Shown piece by piece: positions 44,749-51,235 of a stretch of 64,000 nt of DNA. The notes beneath the pieces are model-generated. The model saw only the letters and a program-made list of their open reading frames with translations, ran no database searches and was not told where the DNA came from. The position numbers and the translations under genes were made by a program. This DNA comes from a virus: the IMG/VR virus record IMGVR_UViG_3300025141_013434, positions 81,244-145,243 of that record; one strand, written 5' to 3'. Position 1 is the stretch's first letter, and each line of letters begins with the position of its first letter.

Positions 44749-45064
44749 TGAGTGCCTCCTCTTGTTCTGGTGAGTCGTATTCATCGAAATCAACGACCAG
44801 TTCGTAAATGTTTTCATATTTTTCCAGTTCATTAGAAAGATCTCTGGAGTGATCCAACAAGCTTTTTAATGTTTCATCTCCATAAAACGTTTCTAATTCA
44901 TAAATTGAATCCAGATGTTCTCGGAAAGACTTTATCTCTTCTTGAATTGAACTTAAGTTACTTGATATTACATATATCCTTTTGGCTGCAGCCACAGAAT
45001 AAAACCCTAGAGCAACATTTACAATTATTGAAATAAGTAATATAGTACTAAGAATAAATGTCAT
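44723..45064 (-). CDS. Small membrane-anchored coiled-coil protein
   Basis: A 113-residue protein with one N-terminal transmembrane helix (residues 3-25, FILSTILLISIIVNVALGF) followed by a charged helical segment (35-90) and a very acidic tail. It is predicted to sit in the host inner membrane with its coiled coil in the cytoplasm or periplasm. The ATG forms an ATGA overlap with the upstream zinc-ribbon gene, and its end overlaps the sigma-factor start by 26 bases. Function is unknown. A lysis-accessory or host-takeover role is possible, but nothing in the sequence demands it. Confidence 0.65.
   Translation of the reverse strand: MTFILSTILLISIIVNVALGFYSVAAAKRIYVISSNLSSIQEEIKSFREHLDSIYELETFYGDETLKSLLDHSRDLSNELEKYENIYELVVDFDEYDSPEQEEALIEEETEAE
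44755..44760 (-). promoter_or_regulatory. Shine-Dalgarno site that sets the TTG start of the sigma factor
   Basis: AGGAGG on the minus strand, six bases before TTG 44748-44746, lies inside the 3' end of the membrane-protein gene. It decides between the TTG start and the upstream in-frame ATG at 44832. A TTG start should lower sigma-factor synthesis relative to its neighbours. Confidence 0.7.
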
Positions 45065-45312
45065 TTGTACTCCTGATTTTTTAAGATCCTCTTTTCTTCT
45101 TTTAAATCTTTTTTAGAATTCTTTATAAATTCTTTAACCACCTTTCCAGGTGCTTGCGAATCAATAAATTTAAAATTACCTATCATGCTTGGTACTTTCT
45201 CTACAGAACCAGAAGCCTCGCAGAGATCGCACACCTCACACACCTCACTCATTAAATGAAAAGTATCGAAAGTCTTCTCGCACTTCTTACAATGGTACGA
45301 ATATATTGGCAT
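45061..45312 (-). CDS. FmdB-type zinc-ribbon protein
   Basis: An 83-residue protein. Its N-terminus (MPIYSYHCKKCEKTFD) is the FmdB/CxxC regulatory-protein signature, with C8 and C11 pairing with C25/C28/C31 to bind zinc. The usual second half is replaced by a basic tail (KKDLKEEKRILKNQEYK). I use the ATG at 45312 because FmdB proteins begin MPIY; the in-frame TTG at 45321 is less likely. FmdB proteins are small nucleic-acid- or protein-binding ribbons of ill-defined function and are common in T4-like phages near late-transcription genes. Confidence 0.7.
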   Translation of the reverse strand: MPIYSYHCKKCEKTFDTFHLMSEVCEVCDLCEASGSVEKVPSMIGNFKFIDSQAPGKVVKEFIKNSKKDLKEEKRILKNQEYK

Positions 45313-45317
45313 AAATG

Positions 45318-45542
45318 TCAATCGCTGCCAACTGTAGAGTTTGTATCGAAATCATCGTCAGTTTCTGGCTCTCCTTCAAAGGCACCCGCATGCACGATCG
45401 GAGGGTTTGATACTACAAGCTCTTCCTCTTTATTCGCTTCAAAGTCGAAGCCTTTTAAAACCGGGACTATGTCGGTCTGTTCCATTAAGCTTTTTTGAAG
45501 CGCCAACATCACCGCTCCTAATGCTTGGTTTGAAAGTTTCAT
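45318..45542 (-). CDS. Small acidic phage protein, function unknown
   Basis: A 74-residue protein with an N-terminal helix (KLSNQALGAVMLALQKSLME) and a disordered Asp/Glu-rich C-terminus. The N-terminal block and the NPPIV motif (about 46-50) resemble a small conserved protein I recall from T4-like marine phages, without known function. A strong AGAAGGAG precedes the ATG. It separates the late-transcription cluster from the sugar operon by two bases. Confidence 0.6.
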   Translation of the reverse strand: MKLSNQALGAVMLALQKSLMEQTDIVPVLKGFDFEANKEEELVVSNPPIVHAGAFEGEPETDDDFDTNSTVGSD

Positions 45543-45544
45543 AA

Positions 45545-46405
45545 TTATTCTCCTTCTGTTTCTTCCACTACTGCGCGGCCTTTAAGATTTTCCCAATCTT
45601 TTTCTGGCCGAACCTGCAAATTTGTTTGCCACGCGCCTTTTATCACGTTTGCTTGAATATCCAAAGATTCTGAAAAGTTAATAAACGCGTTTATATCTTT
45701 TGGAAAACAACTTCCTCCAAAGCCCCATTTACCATCAGGGCCTGGAACATTTAAATGTGAATCTCCGACTCGGCCGTCTGCAGCAAAGCCAGCAAGAGCA
45801 GCGTCCCAATTAACTCCTGCTTTTTCTGAAATTAGTTTCATTTCGTTCGCGAAAGCGACCTTTACTGAGAAAAAGACATTATTAAAATATTTTACGAACT
45901 CTGCTGTAGTACTATCCATCTCCATAATATTACAATGCTTGAATCTGAGTCTATAAAGTTCTGCTACTTTTTGGGTATGTTCTTTTAATCCGCCCAAAAC
46001 AATTCTCGATTGATTCAAGAAGTCATATTTTGCATGCCTCTCTGTTAAAAATTCCGGATTGAAAACAATATTTAGATCTGGGAATTCTTGAGCAAAAGAC
46101 TCGGTGGTACCCGGAATAACCGTAGATTTAATAATCACAATGTTATCTTTTCTTGAGTTTACTCTGCTTATATCTTGTAAAACAGACCTAACAATTCCTA
46201 AACTTATTGAACCGTCCCTGTTCATTGGCGTTGGTACCGAAACGAATACTACGTCTGATCTGTTAACAGTCTCTTCTAGAGAGTTCATGCTTCGGAGTGG
46301 GTCTTTGTCATGCACGAATATTGGCAAGACTGGTACGAAACCAAATCCTATTGCTTGGCCCACAAATCCGTTTCCAACAACTCCTACGGCCTTAATTTCA
46401 CTCAT
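45545..46405 (-). CDS. Short nucleotide-sugar dehydrogenase (UDP-glucose/GDP-mannose dehydrogenase family)
   Basis: Expected to oxidise a UDP-hexose at C6 to the uronate using two NAD+. The N-terminal Rossmann motif GNGFVG, the STVIPGTTE strand, the NPEFLTER loop and the catalytic-cysteine motif GGSCFPKD (C233) are all present. At 286 residues it contains the NAD-binding and central helical domains but lacks the roughly 130-residue C-terminal UDP-binding domain of the usual 400-450-residue enzyme. The ATG at 46405 has GGAG upstream and overlaps the epimerase stop by eight bases. Together with the epimerases it would supply uronic-acid-type sugars. Activity of the short form is not certain. 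Confidence 0.8.
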   Translation of the reverse strand: MSEIKAVGVVGNGFVGQAIGFGFVPVLPIFVHDKDPLRSMNSLEETVNRSDVVFVSVPTPMNRDGSISLGIVRSVLQDISRVNSRKDNIVIIKSTVIPGTTESFAQEFPDLNIVFNPEFLTERHAKYDFLNQSRIVLGGLKEHTQKVAELYRLRFKHCNIMEMDSTTAEFVKYFNNVFFSVKVAFANEMKLISEKAGVNWDAALAGFAADGRVGDSHLNVPGPDGKWGFGGSCFPKDINAFINFSESLDIQANVIKGAWQTNLQVRPEKDWENLKGRAVVEETEGE

Positions 46406-47246
46406 TTGCAAACTCCAAAAAACACTCTTTTATTCCAGTTGTTATATTTATTTTCGGACTCCACCCGAGGGCCTTGAGGGGTTGTATATTGGCCCTCGTC
46501 AGCAAAACATCACCCGGGCGGGGGTCGACATATTCAAAATCCAAATCCGGGGCAGCCTCTAAAACAAGATCTTTCATCTCATTAAGAGATATATTCTTTC
46601 CTGTCCCGACGTCAAAAACTTGGCCATGCAATTTATCGTTCTTTATATTGTCTAAGCAAAAGATGTTAGCGGATACAACATCTTTAACATGAGCCATGTC
46701 TCTCCTTTGTTCTCCATCACCAGTTATGAAAGGAGTTTCTCCGCGTTTGATAAAACTTCTCCAATTAGCAACACAAGTTGCATATGGGCCATCGGCCTTT
46801 TGATCTTTAGAATATACATTGAAATATCGCAAAGAAACTGTCCTAACTCCATAAAGCTCCCAATACAAAACAGTTTCAAGCTCGGCAGCAAACTTCGACA
46901 AAGCATATGGATTCGTCGGGCCATTGCCATTTCCGATCACAGAAGATGAACTAGAATACACGACCATTGCGTCAACATTCTTAGCAAACTCTAGAATAAT
47001 AGAAGTAGTATGTACATTATTGTACATCACTGCTTTCGGATATTTCACACTATAGGCAACTCTGGGAATTGCTGCTAAATGAAAAATTACCTCAGGATCA
47101 AATTCATAATGTTTCAGCCCTATATCTGTTAGTATGTCTTCTTCTTCTTTGAGATCTATACCCATAACTTCGTGACCTAAGTCCTGAAGCTCCTGAAACA
47201 AGTGCGATCCAATGTACCCTTTATGGCCTGTTACCAAAACTCTCAT
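46398..47246 (-). CDS. NAD-dependent sugar epimerase (extended SDR, UDP-glucose/GlcNAc 4-epimerase-like)
   Basis: A 282-residue extended short-chain dehydrogenase. The dinucleotide-binding motif GHKGYIG is at 7-13, a serine-rich catalytic segment (VVYSSSSSV) lies near 95-103, and the catalytic pair is in YALSK (Y114, K118). The substrate-binding half includes LRYFNVY and the DMAHVKDV motif typical of GalE relatives. The family interconverts C4 epimers or forms 4-keto intermediates. It is adjacent to the dehydrogenase at 45545 and overlaps it, so the two probably act on the same nucleotide sugar. Confidence 0.8.
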   Translation of the reverse strand: MRVLVTGHKGYIGSHLFQELQDLGHEVMGIDLKEEEDILTDIGLKHYEFDPEVIFHLAAIPRVAYSVKYPKAVMYNNVHTTSIILEFAKNVDAMVVYSSSSSVIGNGNGPTNPYALSKFAAELETVLYWELYGVRTVSLRYFNVYSKDQKADGPYATCVANWRSFIKRGETPFITGDGEQRRDMAHVKDVVSANIFCLDNIKNDKLHGQVFDVGTGKNISLNEMKDLVLEAAPDLDFEYVDPRPGDVLLTRANIQPLKALGWSPKINITTGIKECFLEFANE

Positions 47247-47935
47247 TCAATATAACCCGCTTCTTTTAGTTCTCGTTCAAATTCTTCGATCTCACTTTCG
47301 TGGCAGAGATTTTTATATTTTTCTAGGTTTTTGCCAATCGAATCCTCTGACAGTTTTCTTTTTCCATAATCTGCACTAGCATCCGCAATACCTAATCGGC
47401 CCTGTACAGACACATTCCAATCATAAACCCAGTCTTCCACATACTTTGGATAATCCGAAAAATTATGATTTTTCTTAATCTTGAAAGCCTTCATGATTCT
47501 TTTTTGAACTTCGTCTGGACTTTTTACCAATTCTTCATAGGATATTTCCACATCAATAATTTCTGAATATTCTTTCCTCTGAGACATAGAAGATATCCAA
47601 CGGCGAGGAGAAACATAATTGCCGTCCGAAAGTACCACGTCGCGGCCGTCCCTTATTACGTTGATAATCCCTATGTTGCTGCTCTTTACCCACTCTGCCT
47701 GTTCCGTGAATTGCGTTTCAGTCGAGCGGGTATTGCTTAATAACGCCGGAGGGAGCCTTTTGCCTATCAAGAACTTTTTGTCACTCTCCTTTTCTACAAG
47801 CTCGTCTATCGTCAACTCGTGTCCGTTGAAGCCCTCTTTATATAGAACTTCAGTGTCTTTGAAGGCGTAACACATCCTTAATAATAAAGTTGTTCCAGTC
47901 TTGGCACACCCTGTAATGAAAATCTTTTTTGTCAT
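47243..47935 (-). CDS. PAPS-dependent sulfotransferase-like protein
   Basis: A 230-residue protein. Residues 9-18 (GCAKTGTTLL) match the 5'-phosphosulfate loop, and VIRDGRDVV (93-101) matches the 3'-phosphate-binding motif of sulfotransferases. It would transfer sulfate from PAPS to a glycan hydroxyl. The start is taken at the ATG 47935, which makes an ATGA overlap with the glycosyltransferase stop; an in-frame GTG lies nine bases further up. No membrane segment is visible, so it acts in the cytoplasm on a precursor. A P-loop kinase is the less likely alternative. Confidence 0.75.
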   Translation of the reverse strand: MTKKIFITGCAKTGTTLLLRMCYAFKDTEVLYKEGFNGHELTIDELVEKESDKKFLIGKRLPPALLSNTRSTETQFTEQAEWVKSSNIGIINVIRDGRDVVLSDGNYVSPRRWISSMSQRKEYSEIIDVEISYEELVKSPDEVQKRIMKAFKIKKNHNFSDYPKYVEDWVYDWNVSVQGRLGIADASADYGKRKLSEDSIGKNLEKYKNLCHESEIEEFERELKEAGYIE

Positions 47936-48549
47936 ATTTTCCACGTCTCGTATTCCGGCTGTTTGGTTTTGTTGTTATTATGCATTCTATATCTGTAAAA
48001 GGGGATCTTTAAGTGGTGGATCCTGTATTTATCGCCCAGGCGTTTTCTTAGCTCTTCTTCTTCTTTATGTCTCATTTTCGGGTTGTAGCCGCCAAGCTTC
48101 TCAAAAAGATCCCTTCTGTACATTATAGCACAAGATATATTGTTTTTATCCGCATACCTTCTTTCTAGCGTGTTTTCGTATTCATCGACCATCAAATAGT
48201 CAGAAGAAACACAAAATGCATCATGATTTGCTTCGAGATAAGTTTTCATAATAAAAGCCATATCCTTGTTGATATAATCATCAGCATCGACGCGGAAAAA
48301 GAATTGCCCCCTACAGTTCTGTATTCCCAGATTCGATGCCACTGCAACACCAGAGTTCTTCTTTGTTTTTAAAATTCTTACTTTGTCAGCGAAGGGCTTT
48401 ATTTTTTCTAGAGAATCGTCTGTGCTACAATCATCAACAAGAATGATTTCTACATTCACGTTTGCCTGAGACAAACAACTTCTCAAACATCTAGGGAGAT
48501 AATCTCCATAATTATAATTCGTAACAATTATCGATACTTCTGGCAACAT
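47932..48549 (-). CDS. Family 2 (GT-A) glycosyltransferase
   Basis: A 205-residue soluble GT-A enzyme: SIIVTNYNYGDYL at the N-terminus, the first acidic site VDDCS (38-42), and the metal-binding VDADD (87-91) after the strand GQFFFR. It has no transmembrane anchor and is short even for this family, leaving little room for acceptor-specific domains. It lies one base after the NeuB-like gene and may transfer the nucleotide sugar made nearby. Confidence 0.85.
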   Translation of the reverse strand: MLPEVSIIVTNYNYGDYLPRCLRSCLSQANVNVEIILVDDCSTDDSLEKIKPFADKVRILKTKKNSGVAVASNLGIQNCRGQFFFRVDADDYINKDMAFIMKTYLEANHDAFCVSSDYLMVDEYENTLERRYADKNNISCAIMYRRDLFEKLGGYNPKMRHKEEEELRKRLGDKYRIHHLKIPFYRYRMHNNNKTKQPEYETWKI

Positions 48550-48550
48550 A

Positions 48551-49252
48551 TTACTTTCTCAAAATGTCCAATTCTTTTGTCAAGTCTCTAAATTGTTTTA
48601 GAGACTTGTTGTCAAAAGAACAAAGATGTGCGCCTTCGAATTTGCTTTGCGCAAAAATATCATTACTAAAGTGCTTTTCCAGAATCTTTGCGCCGCGGTG
48701 ATGGGCTTGCACTGCTGCTGCGATACCTATCGTGTGATCACTATATCCCGTAAAACTACTCTTTTCAAAATCTTTTGGCATCTTTTTCAACTGCTCATCA
48801 TGGAGAAACGTCGGATATTTAGAGACACAAAATAAATATTGAATGTTTTCAAACCCATACGGAAACTCACCCTCTGGCAGCATGCCTGTTGATATAATCG
48901 TTGGAAGGCCTTTTTCCAATATCTTCTTACATAGCCGCGGGTTTGTGGCAGCTGTCCTACTGGCTATCTTGTGGCGCTTAACATAAGTGCCCTCAAGCCA
49001 TTCAAGTCGTTCTTCATCGAATACTGACGCCATAAACTCTACACCAATAAAATCGCAAAAGGAACTAATCTCGTGAAGATCATCATAACTAATATCTCTA
49101 TATTTCCTATCTGTATTTCCAAAGAACTTTTCAGAATCCATCAATTGCACCTTCACAACGTCTGCGCCGGCAGTAAATGCGGAAAGAGCCATCCGCTTTA
49201 ATTCTTTTATGTCTCCGTGGTGCTGATTGCACAAATCAACTATTATTTCCAT
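48551..49252 (-). CDS. neuB: Short NeuB-type nonulosonate (sialic-acid-like) synthase
   Basis: Condenses an N-acyl-mannosamine-type sugar with phosphoenolpyruvate to a nine-carbon 2-keto acid. Family motifs are in order: NQHHGD (9-14), VKVQ (33-36), STGM (121-124), CVSKYP (142-147), GYSDHT (169-174) and the metal/catalytic LEKHF (191-195). It is only 233 residues, compared with about 340 in bacterial NeuB, and lacks the C-terminal SAF (antifreeze-like) domain. The first motif begins VDLCN where the family has AEI-x-N, and KIASRT stands where KI-x-S-x-D is usual. The substrate could therefore be a different aldose. Overlaps the formyltransferase by 17 bases. Confidence 0.78.
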   Translation of the reverse strand: MEIIVDLCNQHHGDIKELKRMALSAFTAGADVVKVQLMDSEKFFGNTDRKYRDISYDDLHEISSFCDFIGVEFMASVFDEERLEWLEGTYVKRHKIASRTAATNPRLCKKILEKGLPTIISTGMLPEGEFPYGFENIQYLFCVSKYPTFLHDEQLKKMPKDFEKSSFTGYSDHTIGIAAAVQAHHRGAKILEKHFSNDIFAQSKFEGAHLCSFDNKSLKQFRDLTKELDILRK

Positions 49253-49946
49253 GTAAAAACTCCGTCAGCACCCTTTTGGTTTTTGCTTTTATTTCTGTCA
49301 TTATTTCACCATTCATGTCTTTAGCTTGGTATAATTTACCACGAGAAGTAAGAGGCTTTGGTTCAATTTTGTTATTTAATATATTATACACGTTTTCTGC
49401 TAAAAGGTCAAACCCTGTTTTACAAGTTTTCATAAAAACATCATCAGGAGAATCGCGCGATGATAATCCCTGTGTCTGTCTCTGTAATATTATGTCGCCG
49501 CCGTCAATCGAATTATCGATATAATGCACTGTCGCGCCTATGGTCTCTGGGCGCTCCTCTTGCAACGCCCAATATGAACTATCAACGCCGCGGTGGTACT
49601 CAACAAGTCCAGTATGTATGTTAATACAGCCCAGACGGGGTATCGAGAATATTTCCCTTTCTAATAAAGGTGCACCGAAGACAAAACATATATCTGGATT
49701 TAATCTTTTAATTTCTTCTATTATTTGTTTTGAATGCAACTCTTTTGGAGCGCAGAATACCGGGCGCATTCTTTCGATCCACCGGGGCCAGCCTTCTCCG
49801 AAATGATTTAATTCTGATTTTCTAAAATCATCTATACCATTCAATTTAGAAACAATTATTGAATTGTTAATCTCTATTTCTTCTCGTAATCTGTTAATGA
49901 AGGCGAGGTGTCTTAAGCAATTTGATGTTATTATGAGCGACTTCAT
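49236..49946 (-). CDS. N10-formyltetrahydrofolate-dependent sugar formyltransferase
   Basis: A 236-residue formyl_trans_N protein. The catalytic triad of the family is visible: N109 and H111 in INIHTGL, and D148 in NSIDGGD. The YHRG turn (117-120) corresponds to the usual LLP-x-x-RG segment. It would N-formylate an amino sugar. The start overlaps the PIG-L deacetylase stop as ATGA. A deacetylase directly followed by a formyltransferase suggests swapping an N-acetyl for an N-formyl group on one sugar. A hydrolase or GART-like enzyme is less likely given the context. Confidence 0.8.
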   Translation of the reverse strand: MKSLIITSNCLRHLAFINRLREEIEINNSIIVSKLNGIDDFRKSELNHFGEGWPRWIERMRPVFCAPKELHSKQIIEEIKRLNPDICFVFGAPLLEREIFSIPRLGCINIHTGLVEYHRGVDSSYWALQEERPETIGATVHYIDNSIDGGDIILQRQTQGLSSRDSPDDVFMKTCKTGFDLLAENVYNILNNKIEPKPLTSRGKLYQAKDMNGEIMTEIKAKTKRVLTEFLHGNNS

Positions 49947-50626
49947 AGTTTTATTGGATTCCTGCCCATTCTTGTAAAGGCTTCTCCCCTATTTGCGTCA
50001 ATAGAATAGCCCCTGATTTTAGTTATACCGTCTATATAACTGCATATATCGTTGAGGATCCCATGTTGCGAGAGGTAAATATCTAGTGCGGCCTTTTTGT
50101 GCATATAGGTTTCTGTTATATCAACTACAATATCTGGATTTGGGTGGGGATCCAATATTTCAAACGACCATAGATCTTTCACTCTGTGGGGCTGACCTAG
50201 TTCTTCTAAAATGTTTTCGTGTGCCTTCCAACATGCTTCTTCTGCCAGGAGAGATGTCCTTTTGTGATCTCTGTGTTTACAAATTTGGTTATGAGTTATT
50301 ACTAAATCCGGCCTTACTTCCCGTATTTTTTGTATAAATTTATGAAAATTTGCTTTCTTATTCGATACCTTTTGGCATTCTAAACCAAAGTTGTGCAGTT
50401 TATATACGCCCAGTGTGGCCGCGGCGTTGTGCGCTTCTTCCATTCTTGTTTCTACGATGTCGCGCGGGATGGTACCTTGTTCCACTCCTGTCGAGCCATC
50501 TGTCACAAAACAGACATGAATTTCAGATCCTTGATTTGACCATTTCTTAATAGTGCCTCCACAACCTATCACCTCATCGTCCTGGTGGGCTGCAAAAACT
50601 AAAACTCTTTTTGGGATATTAATCAT
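49943..50626 (-). CDS. PIG-L (LmbE-like) family N-deacetylase
   Basis: A 227-residue zinc-dependent deacetylase. The signature AHQDDE (13-18, usual AHPDDE) and the second metal motif HRDH (118-121) are present, and a final HG motif follows near 190. Such enzymes remove N-acetyl groups from GlcNAc-type sugars or conjugates. The start is the ATG at 50626, overlapping the NeuA-like gene by eight bases; the TTG at 50644 is less likely. It is positioned between CMP-sugar activation and N-formylation. Confidence 0.82.
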   Translation of the reverse strand: MINIPKRVLVFAAHQDDEVIGCGGTIKKWSNQGSEIHVCFVTDGSTGVEQGTIPRDIVETRMEEAHNAAATLGVYKLHNFGLECQKVSNKKANFHKFIQKIREVRPDLVITHNQICKHRDHKRTSLLAEEACWKAHENILEELGQPHRVKDLWSFEILDPHPNPDIVVDITETYMHKKAALDIYLSQHGILNDICSYIDGITKIRGYSIDANRGEAFTRMGRNPIKL

Positions 50627-51224
50627 GTTTCGTTCTCGATTCAACGAACTTTATATCTTCAATAGTATGCACGTCATGGACGTTACAAACATATGCGCCC
50701 GTCTTTATGCTCAGATCCCTTTGGAACACGTAACCCGACTTCATAATCCTAAAAGCTGCATTTTGCATTAAATTTATATCAACGCTTATCAGTTCATTCC
50801 TATCGTGCTTAATAAATTCGCTAATTGCATCATCTAGAATATTCGAAGTAATCTCTGGAGAGTTTGCCTGAAGAGATACGTATATCTGCGATTCCTGAAA
50901 ATTATCTTCTATATATTCCACTGTCGATCGAATGGCTTCCATTTTAAATATATGATCTTCTGACAGCCTTGGGTCTCTGCGATGTATTTTTGCGCCGTAT
51001 TCCGATGCTACTTTTATTATCTCTTCGTCTTCTGTAGATACCCAGACGTCCGAGATCAACTTACTTTCTTTTGCGGCTTTGATCGACCAAGATAACATTG
51101 GCTTGCCCCATATGGGATGAATATTTTTTCTAAGGAGCCTTTTAGAGCCTCCGCGGGCGGGTATAATTGCCGTTATTTTAGGAGCCTTATTGTGTGCAGC
51201 TATAACATCTGCAAGGCCAGTCAT
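50619..51224 (-). CDS. neuA: CMP-nonulosonate cytidylyltransferase (NeuA-like)
   Basis: Activates a 2-keto sugar acid with CTP. The nucleotide-binding motif IIPARGGSKRLLRKN lies at 20-34, VSTEDEE follows near 62-68, and LQANSPE (118-124) takes the place of LQPTSPL. Length (201 residues) is close to the minimal cytidylyltransferase domain (about 220), with no esterase domain. The start at ATG 51224 is set by GGAGG five bases upstream (51230-51234); two further in-frame ATGs at 51239 and 51236 lack such a site. With the NeuB-like and WecB-like genes it completes a CMP-nonulosonic acid route. KdsB-type activation is the alternative. Confidence 0.82.
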   Translation of the reverse strand: MTGLADVIAAHNKAPKITAIIPARGGSKRLLRKNIHPIWGKPMLSWSIKAAKESKLISDVWVSTEDEEIIKVASEYGAKIHRRDPRLSEDHIFKMEAIRSTVEYIEDNFQESQIYVSLQANSPEITSNILDDAISEFIKHDRNELISVDINLMQNAAFRIMKSGYVFQRDLSIKTGAYVCNVHDVHTIEDIKFVESRTKHD

Positions 51225-51229
51225 CAAGC

Positions 51230-51234
51230 CCTCC
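51230..51234 (-). promoter_or_regulatory. Shine-Dalgarno site selecting the third in-frame ATG of the NeuA-like gene
   Basis: GGAGG on the minus strand lies five bases before ATG 51224. It sits between two earlier in-frame ATGs (51239, 51236) and the chosen start, which makes the downstream start the best supported. It directly follows the stop codon of the FkbM/dioxygenase gene. Confidence 0.65.
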
Positions 51235-51235
51235 A

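Noticed and set aside
44749-44832. ATG at 44832 as start of the sigma factor
   Set aside because: It would add 28 residues read entirely in the frame-shadow of the membrane-protein gene and has no Shine-Dalgarno sequence; the TTG at 44748 has a perfect one.
45545-46405. Frameshifted or broken full-length UDP-glucose dehydrogenase
   Set aside because: No continuation of the missing domain was seen downstream, where an intact small gene with its own strong ribosome-binding site begins two bases later.
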